This document shows positions 57,790-64,000 of a stretch of 64,000 nt of DNA, one piece after another. Position 1 is the stretch's first letter, and each line of letters begins with the position of its first letter. The notes below the pieces were generated by a model. That model searched no databases. It had not been told where the DNA came from and was given only the letters and a program-made list of their open reading frames with translations. This DNA is from Streptomyces vinaceus (lineage in GTDB: Bacteria; Actinomycetota; Actinomycetes; Streptomycetales; Streptomycetaceae), in assembly GCF_008704935.1 (NCBI RefSeq), contig NZ_CP023692.1, forward strand, positions 3,295,001-3,359,000, written 5' to 3'. The position numbers were made by a program, and so were the translations under genes.

Positions 57790-60700
57790 CGCCCGGCCCC
57801 CGCCGACCCGGGCTTCGGCTCCAGCCCGATCACCAGGCGCACCTCGTGCTCCGCGCGCGAGACCAGCCGGCGGACCTCCTCGTGCGAGTCGTGGGTGAAG
57901 ACGTACGTACAGGCGCCCGTCCCCGAGAACGGCTGCGGCGGGACCACGTCGCCGATCCGGTACGGCACGTTGCGGTAGTACGCGTCCTGCGCGACCGCCG
58001 AGTCGTCGAAGTCCAGCAGCATCCCGCCGACCGTGAAGTGCACGGTCCAGCCGGCGTACGCACCCACGGGCGCGATGCGGCCGGCCCTCGGGTCCAGCCC
58101 CACGTCGGTCAGGACCTTGGCGTGGAAGAGGTCGACGCCGGTCGTGGCCAGGAAGGCCTGGCGGATGCCCGCGCCGCCCGGGCGGCCCGCCACCTCGCAG
58201 AAGGTGAAGGACCCGGCCTCGTCCAGGAAGGCCTCCAGGTGCAGCACCCCGGCCCTGACCTGCCAGGCGTCGACGACCCGGCCGAGCAGCTCGCGGGCGG
58301 CCGCGCGCACGGCGGGGTCGGCGACCGTGATGGAGGAGAGCGGCTCCACCCGGGAGACGGCCAGGGTGTCGCTCACGTACCGGGAGACGTCCCAGATCAC
58401 CTCGCCCTCGTGGACGACGGCGTCGATGTGGCACATGTCGCCCGCCACGAACCCCTCGCACAGGTGGGTGCCGGGGGCGAACTCCTCGCGCACCCACCGC
58501 TCGACCTGCCGGGCGTCGGTGAGCACCGACACCCCGTACGAGCCCGAACCGTCCCGCGGCTTGACCACGACCCGCCCGTGCCGGGCGAACAGATCGGTGA
58601 CGTCCTCGGGGGTGTGGATCAGGTGCCCCTCGGCGGTGGGGATGCCGGCCCGCCGGGCGATGCGCTTCATCACCGCCTTGTCCACGAACTTGCGCGCGGT
58701 CGCCGGGTCGCTGCCCGGCGTGCCCAGGCGGGCCCGCAGCTCGGCGGCCGGCTCCAGCAGCCGCTCGGAGACGGTGGCGACCCGGTCCACCGGGTACAGC
58801 GCGTGCACCGCGCCCGCCAGGACCCGTACCCCGTCCGGGTCGAACACGTCGGTCCGGGCGGCGAAGTCGGCGGCGCCGCCCTGGGTGCCGCCCGCGGCCG
58901 AGCTCAGCACGCTGAGCCGGAAGCGGTCCGGGTCCAGCAGCGGCGAGCCGTCGTCGCGGGTCCACACCCCGGGCCCGATCCGGTCCAGCAGCAGGACGTG
59001 CGTGCGGTCGGCCGGCTCGGTCTTCCACAGCAGCGAGCGCTCGATCCGGGCCACCGCCTGCTCCGCGCGGACCGTGTCCGGCGCGGCCGCGGTGTACTCC
59101 AGCCTGACCACCGGCCCGCTGTGGACGCCCTCCCGGTCGAGGGGGGTCCGTACGAAGGCCACCTCGGGCCGGTCGTACAGCTCCTCGGCGCCGGTCGCGG
59201 CGACCACGCGGAAGCGGCCCGGCCCGGTCAGGAGGTGGCGCTGCACGGCGACCCGCCCGGCGTCGGGCAGGGCGGCGGACACCGGCCGGCCCAGGGCGCT
59301 CTCGGCGGCGGCCGCCACCAGGCTCCGCCGGTGGGCCGCGTCGTAGAGGTCCAGGACCTGCCGGTCGAAGCCGGGCAGGACCAGCGGGCGGGTGTTGCGC
59401 GCCCCGAAGACGATCCGGGCCGGTCCCTCGATCGCCGCCTCGCGCACGGCCTCCACGGTGCGGGCCAGCAGCCGCGCGGGCACCGGACCGGCGGTCAGGC
59501 GGCGCTCGGTGCTGCCGTCCTCGGCGGCCTGGTCGCCGCTCTCGTCGATCACGGCGAGCACGTCCACCCGGCCCCCGGCGGCCGCGAGGGCCAGCACGGT
59601 GTGCACGGGATCGCTGACGAAGGCGAGCTCCTCCAGCAGCCCGTCGAGCTCGCCGAGTTCCTCGCTGCGCGGCTCGTCCGCCCGGCCGGCTCCGGCGGCC
59701 AGCGCGCGCAGTTCGCGCGCCTCGCGTTCGTAGGCGCCCGACCAGGACAGCACCGCGGCCACCGCGGCGCCCTCGTGCGCCGCCAGGAACCGCGCGCGCA
59801 CCTCGTCGAAGGTGAGCTCGTCGCGCCGCAGTACGGTCAGCCGCGCGGTCACCGCGCCGGCCGCGGCCACGATCCGCTCGACCGGGTCGTCCCCGTCGAG
59901 CAGCAGCACCACGTGCTCGCCGCCGACGCCACCGCGCTCCGGGCCCGCCGGCCCGGCCCCGGGCCGCTCGGCGGCGACCGGCTCGATGCGCAGCGACTCC
60001 TGGACCTGGGCCGCGGCCTCCGCGGCGGTCCGCACGGCCGTCGCCGCGTCCGCGCCGCGCACCATCACGTACCCGAACCGGTCGTGGTTGGTGCCCAGCG
60101 CCGGCACCCGGTCCCCGGGTCCCGCGGTCACCTGGCAGTCGACCACCCCGGCGGGCAGTTCCCGGGGCCCGGGAGGCGTACCGCGCACGATCCCTTCCTC
60201 CCGGCTCCACAGGGCGCGCAGCGCCACGGTCGCCACCGGCGGGGCCGCGTCCTCGACCGGCGCACCGGTGGCGAGGGCGACCAGGTCGCGGGCGATCGAG
60301 CGGTCCAGGGCCAGCGACATCTGCCGGGTCACCACGTGCCCCGCGATGCGGCCGTTGACCTCGATCAGCTCCGGGCCGGTCGGCGTGAGGAGCAGCTCCA
60401 CGTGGAGCGCGCTCGCCCGCACGCCCAGCGCCTCGACGGCGTCCAGGACGAACCGCCGCGCGGCGCCCATGCCCGGGAAGCGGGCCGGGAAGTGCCCGCC
60501 CAGCTCGGCGGTGGTCCCGGGCGCCGCCGGGACCCGCTCGGCGAAGCCGTACAGGACCACGCGCCCGTCCTGGACGAGCAGTTCGGCGCTGACGTGGCGC
60601 CCGACCGCGTACTCCTCGACGAGCGCTACGGGCCGCTCGCCGCCCTCCTCGTCACCGGTCCCTCCGGTGGGGGCGCCGCCGTTCCCGTCCGCGACCCGCA

Positions 60701-61241
60701 GCACCTCGGCCAGCCCGGCGGCGGCCTGCTCCCGGGTCCACGCCACGGTGACCCCGACCGAGTACCGGCCGGACGTCGGCTTGACCACGCAGGGCAGCCC
60801 GATCTCGTCGACCGCCGCCAGCCCCTCCTCCTCGGTGACCGCCCGGCGCCAGCGCAGACTGCCGATCCCGGCCTTCCCGAGCCGTTCCCGTACGGCCGAC
60901 TTGTCGCCGAGCAGCCGGGCCGCCTCCGGTGACTCGTGGGGCAGGCCCAGCTCGCGGGCGAACCGCGCCGCGCCGTGCAGGAGGTTCTCGTCGCGGCAGA
61001 TGACGCCGTCGACCGGGTGGGGGCCGAGCCGTCCCCGCAGCCGGGCGGCCAGATCGTGGCCGCCGGACAGGTCCGCCAGCTCCACCACCCGCGCCGCGCG
61101 CTCGATCAGCTCGAACCCGGCATTGGCGCGGTAGGCGTCCAGGCGCTCCGTGACGAAGGTGACCTCGATACCGTCGTCGGCCATCTCTGCCACGACGTCA
61201 AAGCCTCTGACGTATGCCGTCTCCAACAGAACAACATGCAT
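57786..61241 (-). CDS. Fused double ATP-grasp ligase
   Basis: 1151 residues with two complete ATP-grasp modules in tandem. The first (about 1-420) has DKSAVRERLGKAGIGSLRW, IGLPCVVKPTSGRYSVGVTV and the metal site LHVELLLTPTGPELIEVNGR, then ends in a beta-sandwich. The second (about 740-1150) has RKFVDKAVMKRIARRAGIPT, VVVKPRDGSGSYGVSVLTD and LHLEAFLDEAGSFTFCEVAG. The middle (about 450-740) is another ATP-grasp-like N-terminal lobe with poorly conserved motifs. Such bimodular ligases should build two amide bonds or oligomerise amino acids. It is divergent from the WD40 gene across a 363-bp region with strong candidate SARP repeats, and leads the operon with the FMN reductase, ATP-grasp and MFS genes. 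Confidence 0.88.
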   Translation of the reverse strand: MHVVLLETAYVRGFDVVAEMADDGIEVTFVTERLDAYRANAGFELIERAARVVELADLSGGHDLAARLRGRLGPHPVDGVICRDENLLHGAARFARELGLPHESPEAARLLGDKSAVRERLGKAGIGSLRWRRAVTEEEGLAAVDEIGLPCVVKPTSGRYSVGVTVAWTREQAAAGLAEVLRVADGNGGAPTGGTGDEEGGERPVALVEEYAVGRHVSAELLVQDGRVVLYGFAERVPAAPGTTAELGGHFPARFPGMGAARRFVLDAVEALGVRASALHVELLLTPTGPELIEVNGRIAGHVVTRQMSLALDRSIARDLVALATGAPVEDAAPPVATVALRALWSREEGIVRGTPPGPRELPAGVVDCQVTAGPGDRVPALGTNHDRFGYVMVRGADAATAVRTAAEAAAQVQESLRIEPVAAERPGAGPAGPERGGVGGEHVVLLLDGDDPVERIVAAAGAVTARLTVLRRDELTFDEVRARFLAAHEGAAVAAVLSWSGAYEREARELRALAAGAGRADEPRSEELGELDGLLEELAFVSDPVHTVLALAAAGGRVDVLAVIDESGDQAAEDGSTERRLTAGPVPARLLARTVEAVREAAIEGPARIVFGARNTRPLVLPGFDRQVLDLYDAAHRRSLVAAAAESALGRPVSAALPDAGRVAVQRHLLTGPGRFRVVAATGAEELYDRPEVAFVRTPLDREGVHSGPVVRLEYTAAAPDTVRAEQAVARIERSLLWKTEPADRTHVLLLDRIGPGVWTRDDGSPLLDPDRFRLSVLSSAAGGTQGGAADFAARTDVFDPDGVRVLAGAVHALYPVDRVATVSERLLEPAAELRARLGTPGSDPATARKFVDKAVMKRIARRAGIPTAEGHLIHTPEDVTDLFARHGRVVVKPRDGSGSYGVSVLTDARQVERWVREEFAPGTHLCEGFVAGDMCHIDAVVHEGEVIWDVSRYVSDTLAVSRVEPLSSITVADPAVRAAARELLGRVVDAWQVRAGVLHLEAFLDEAGSFTFCEVAGRPGGAGIRQAFLATTGVDLFHAKVLTDVGLDPRAGRIAPVGAYAGWTVHFTVGGMLLDFDDSAVAQDAYYRNVPYRIGDVVPPQPFSGTGACTYVFTHDSHEEVRRLVSRAEHEVRLVIGLEPKPGSAGAGR

Positions 61242-61604
61242 GAGCTCAGCCCCTTGAGTCCTCTTCTCACCGAAGCATCAAGGGGAGACGAACGAAGGGC
61301 AAGCGGCAGTCGCATAATGCCGCTCACTCCATCACCTCTTCCCGTTCCATTCCCGTCCCGTTCCCGTTTCGCTCCCGATGCGATCCCGCCCCGATTCCGC
61401 CTGGACCCACCACGACCTGCGATGACACGTCAAGAAGAAGAATTCGAATCCATCAGGTTCGAAGACTTCCCACATTGCCGGACGGTATTTCGCCGCCCTT
61501 TACGGAGCCCATTAGCGTGAATGCCGGGAAACTGGACACCCGTATCCCCCACCCCCGCCCTTCAACCCGATCTTTCCGGCTCCGAAGCAAAGGACAGAGA
61601 CAGC
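61242..61604. promoter_or_regulatory. Divergent promoter region between the ATP-grasp and WD40 operons
   Basis: 363 bases without a gene. An AT-richer patch near 61313-61319 (CATAATG) is a possible -10 element for the leftward operon. The SARP-like repeats at 61340-61405 lie in the middle. The rightward WD40 gene may start at ATG 61521 (no RBS) or GTG 61605 (AGGA ten bases upstream); the latter is preferred. No hairpin terminator is seen. Confidence 0.6.
61340..61405. promoter_or_regulatory. Candidate SARP box: six 11-bp direct repeats
   Basis: Six units of exactly 11 bp start at 61340, 61351, 61362, 61373, 61384 and 61395. Positions 2-5 of each unit read TCCC in five of the six, with core TTCCCG in the first three (example TTCCCGTCCCG). 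SARP proteins bind heptamer direct repeats with one helical turn spacing, so this is a strong site. It lies 99 bases before the double ATP-grasp start and 200 before the WD40 start. The same core occurs at 49384 and, inverted, at 52977. Confidence 0.78.
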
Positions 61605-63482
61605 GTGCGCACCATCTCCATCCCGAAATCGGGGACCGGACATTCGGCCCCGATCACCCACGTGGCCTTCAGTCCGGACGGTTCCCGCCTCGCGACCTCG
61701 TCCTACGACGGAACCGTCATCGTCTGGAACACCGCCGACCCCGCCCACCCCGCGGAGACCGCGACGCTGCGCCACCGCCGCCTCGTCAACTCCTCGGCCT
61801 GGAACCCCGCCGACCCGACCCTGCTCGCGACGGCCTCCGCCGACAAGACGGTCGGCATCTGGCGCGTCCCCCAGGAGGGCCCGGCCACGCTCGTCAACGT
61901 CCTGGCCCGGCACACCGACGACATCAACTCGGTGGCCTGGCTGCCCGACGGCGAACGCCTGATCTGCGTCTCCGAGGACGGCCGCGCCACCCTGTGGTCC
62001 GTACTCGACGGCACCTTCCTCACCGAGGTCGGCTCCCACGAGGCGCACTGCATGATGGTCTCCGTCAGCGCCGAGGGCCTGGCCGCCACGGTCGGGGAGG
62101 ACGGCCTGGTCGCCGTCAGCGACCCCGCCGCCGCCCCGGGCTCCGGCCCCGCCGCCACCCGCAAGCGCCACTACGACTCCTCCATCGAGGGCTGCGCCTG
62201 GTCCCGGGCCGGCGACCTCCTCGCCGTGGCCCGCGACGACGGCCGCGTCGACCTGCTGACCCGCGAGCTGGAGCACGTACTGACCGTCGAGGTCTCCAGC
62301 TCCGCCGCCCGCGCCGTCGACTGGGCCGAGGACGACTCCGCGTTCGTCGTCGGCGCCTACGACGGCTCCCTGCACTGGTTCGACCGCTCCGGTGAGCGCC
62401 GGCACACCGTCGCCGACCTCCGCGTGTGGCCGCGTTCCGTCGCCGCCGCGCAGGGCCTGGTCGCCGCGGGCTCCTTCCGCAACGCCCCGCACCTGTACGA
62501 CATGGCCACCGCGGCCGAACTGTCCGGACCCGACCGCGCCACCCACGGGCCCAACGCGCTGGCCGCGCGCGGTGACGAGCTGCTCATCGGCGGGGACTCC
62601 GGCACCGTCTTCGCCGTCCGCATCGAGAACGGCGCCCAGAGCCGGGCCACCCCCATCGAGCTCACCGACGGCCCGATCCTGTCCCTCACCACCGACGGCG
62701 ACACGATCTACGCGGGCACCTACTCCGGCCACGTCATCCGCTACGACGGCACCCGCACCTCCAGCGAGTGCCTCGGCGCGCCGATCCCCTCCCTCACCGT
62801 GGACGGCGGCCGGCTGATCGCGGGCACCTACAACGGCGAGTTCCTCGTCGTGGACCCGGCCACGCTGCGGCTGGAGGAGCGCATCGAGGCCCACGGCGGG
62901 TCGGTGAAGTCCCTCGCCCCGATCCCCGGCGGCGGCTTCCTGTCCGCCGCCACCGACCGGACCATCGAGGCGGGCACCGCGCGCGGGCGCACCAAGCTGT
63001 GGGAGCACGGCAACCTCGTCAACGCGGTCTCCGGGCTGCACGGCCCCGCCGGCTCCGTCGTCGCCAGCGCCTCCCGCGACCACACCGTCAAGGTCGGGCG
63101 GGTCACCCGTACCGAGGACGGCGGCTGGAGCACCGGCGCGCCGCAGACGCTGCTCGGCTCCGACGAGTCCGTCAAGTGCGTCTCGCTGCTGGGCGACACC
63201 GCCAGGCCCACCGTCCTCGCCGGCTCCTACGACTTCAACCTCTACTGCTGGCAGGTCGACTGGGCCGACTCGGCGGGCACCCTCGCCTCCGGCCGCGTCC
63301 TCGCCGGGTTCGCCCAGGGCCTGTCCTGCATGTTCCAGCTCGCCGACGGGCGGGTGGCCGTGGCCGGCTGGGACGGCCGGATCGTCTTCGTCGCCGTGGA
63401 CGAGTACGGCGCCCACATCCAGCACACCCTCCACATCGACGACATCGCGCAGAGCGCCGACCGGAAGCAGGTGGCCGCATGA
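61605..63482 (+). CDS. WD40-repeat protein, ToxC-like
   Basis: About 625 residues made almost wholly of WD40/beta-propeller blades: [72 protein letters not shown] (split here), and later [20 protein letters not shown] and [13 protein letters not shown]. At least twelve blades can be counted, fitting two seven-bladed propellers. There is no signal peptide. Toxoflavin operons of Burkholderia contain ToxC, a WD-repeat protein next to the GTP cyclohydrolase II ToxB. Here the same two genes overlap by four bases. The biochemical role of ToxC is not settled. The GTG at 61605 is chosen; an ATG at 61521 lacks an RBS. Confidence 0.85.
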   Translation: MRTISIPKSGTGHSAPITHVAFSPDGSRLATSSYDGTVIVWNTADPAHPAETATLRHRRLVNSSAWNPADPTLLATASADKTVGIWRVPQEGPATLVNVLARHTDDINSVAWLPDGERLICVSEDGRATLWSVLDGTFLTEVGSHEAHCMMVSVSAEGLAATVGEDGLVAVSDPAAAPGSGPAATRKRHYDSSIEGCAWSRAGDLLAVARDDGRVDLLTRELEHVLTVEVSSSAARAVDWAEDDSAFVVGAYDGSLHWFDRSGERRHTVADLRVWPRSVAAAQGLVAAGSFRNAPHLYDMATAAELSGPDRATHGPNALAARGDELLIGGDSGTVFAVRIENGAQSRATPIELTDGPILSLTTDGDTIYAGTYSGHVIRYDGTRTSSECLGAPIPSLTVDGGRLIAGTYNGEFLVVDPATLRLEERIEAHGGSVKSLAPIPGGGFLSAATDRTIEAGTARGRTKLWEHGNLVNAVSGLHGPAGSVVASASRDHTVKVGRVTRTEDGGWSTGAPQTLLGSDESVKCVSLLGDTARPTVLAGSYDFNLYCWQVDWADSAGTLASGRVLAGFAQGLSCMFQLADGRVAVAGWDGRIVFVAVDEYGAHIQHTLHIDDIAQSADRKQVAA

Positions 63483-64000
63483 CGACCTCGGCCGAGACAC
63501 CGCAAGCCGTCACGGAAGCCGCCCCGGACGCCGTCACCACGGCCTTCCCCGGGACGATCCCGGCGGCGGTCCGGGCCCGCGTGCCCGTCACCCTCTCCCG
63601 CGTCCGCGACCGCAGCGCCGACCTCGTCACCTTCCACCACCTGCCCGACCCTGGGGAGCACTTCGCCGTCCTCGTCCCCGCCGCCCCCACCGACACCGCG
63701 CCGCCGCTGGTACGCCTGCACAGCGAATGCCTGACCGGCGACGTCCTCGGCTCGGCCCGCTGCGACTGCGGCCCCCAGCTCGACGAGGCACTCCGCGCGA
63801 TCGCCGACCACGGCGGAGCCGTGCTCTACCTGCGCCAGGAGGGCCGTGGCATCGGGCTCTACAACAAGCTCGACACCTACGTCCTCCAGTCGCAGGACCA
63901 CGACACCTTCGCCGCGAACCGCATGATCGGCCGCGGCGACGACGAACGGGACTACGCGGCCGCTGCCGCGATGCTCCACGCCCTCGGCCTGACCCGGATC
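63479..64000 (+). CDS. GTP cyclohydrolase II (RibA/ToxB-type), truncated by window edge
   Basis: The first 174 residues. After an unconserved N-terminus of about 30 residues, the RibA-type domain begins ([12 protein letters not shown]). The zinc site [20 protein letters not shown] carries the three cysteines, and the active-site region [20 protein letters not shown] is intact. Reaction: GTP to 2,5-diamino-6-ribosylamino-4(3H)-pyrimidinone 5'-phosphate, formate and pyrophosphate. The 3,4-dihydroxybutanone-phosphate synthase domain found in many fused RibBA proteins is not present N-terminally. Its ATG overlaps the WD40 stop. With the RibD-type genes at 17985-19144 it gives a 5-amino-6-substituted uracil, which marks the right half of the cluster. 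Confidence 0.9.
   Translation, partial: MTTSAETPQAVTEAAPDAVTTAFPGTIPAAVRARVPVTLSRVRDRSADLVTFHHLPDPGEHFAVLVPAAPTDTAPPLVRLHSECLTGDVLGSARCDCGPQLDEALRAIADHGGAVLYLRQEGRGIGLYNKLDTYVLQSQDHDTFAANRMIGRGDDERDYAAAAAMLHALGLTRI

Noticed and set aside
1..64000. tRNA, rRNA, CRISPR arrays, riboswitches, phage or plasmid genes
   Set aside because: None could be recognised by eye: no cloverleaf ends, no regularly spaced spacers and no integrase or replication gene. A covariance-model search would be needed to rule out small RNAs.

Overview
High-GC actinomycete DNA, almost certainly a Streptomyces chromosome. The left end carries the typical Streptomyces order DUF3558 lipoproteins, a DUF2637 membrane protein, class I lysyl-tRNA synthetase and arginyl-tRNA synthetase. 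Codon use is strongly GC-biased, and the only in-frame TTA (bldA) codons I found are in an exporter and in a SARP regulator. No rRNA, tRNA, CRISPR array, prophage or intact insertion sequence was found.

Region 1 (1-16219) is housekeeping and conserved hypothetical sequence: a truncated quinone oxidoreductase divergent from an HxlR regulator with palindromic operators, a Mut7-C protein, YnfA, an SDR, an MBL-fold hydrolase, RtcB, lipoproteins, lysS/argS and a DUF1876 protein. A 1.5-kb non-coding block follows, made of a long interrupted inverted repeat centred on eleven 21-bp tandem repeats, and then a decayed membrane-protein gene.

Region 2 (about 16220 to beyond 64000) reads as one large, apparently undescribed biosynthetic gene cluster rich in nitrogen-nitrogen chemistry, with no PKS or NRPS in view. 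Its modules are: (a) separate RibD-type reductase and deaminase genes (17985-19144) at the left, and a WD40 protein overlapping a GTP cyclohydrolase II gene (61605-64000) at the right, an arrangement like toxC-toxB of toxoflavin clusters, without lumazine or riboflavin synthase; (b) four flavodoxin-fold FMN/quinone reductases, two arylamine N-acetyltransferase homologues, a SnoaL-like protein and two CreM-like AMP-dependent ligases; (c) a leftward operon (40799 to 27443) that joins a CreE/CreD-type aspartate-nitrosuccinate pair (nitrite from aspartate) to a nitrate/nitrite porter, a molybdopterin nitrate reductase, its FAD/[2Fe-2S] partner and a truncated NirB-like flavoprotein, with no siroheme nitrite reductase; (d) a rightward operon (41025-49300) encoding class II DAHP synthase, a DhbA-type dehydrogenase, PhzD and PhzE homologues (predicted route chorismate to 3-hydroxyanthranilate), then a KAS III-like enzyme, a second NAT and an FAD aromatic hydroxylase; (e) a leftward group with a fused double ATP-grasp ligase, an FMN reductase, a single ATP-grasp ligase and an MFS exporter.

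Control appears to run through a large SARP-NB-ARC-TPR activator with a TTA codon. Direct repeats of 11-bp period with a TTCCCG core lie in front of the SARP gene, between the divergent ATP-grasp and WD40 operons, and before a small secreted peptide. My working model, which is inference, is this: nitrite made by two routes in one operon is used by CreM-like ligases to diazotise an aromatic amine (probably 3-hydroxyanthranilate and/or a GTP-derived diaminopyrimidine). Flavodoxin-like reductases, NATs and ATP-grasp ligases then reduce, acylate or couple the product. The final compound cannot be deduced from the sequence alone.
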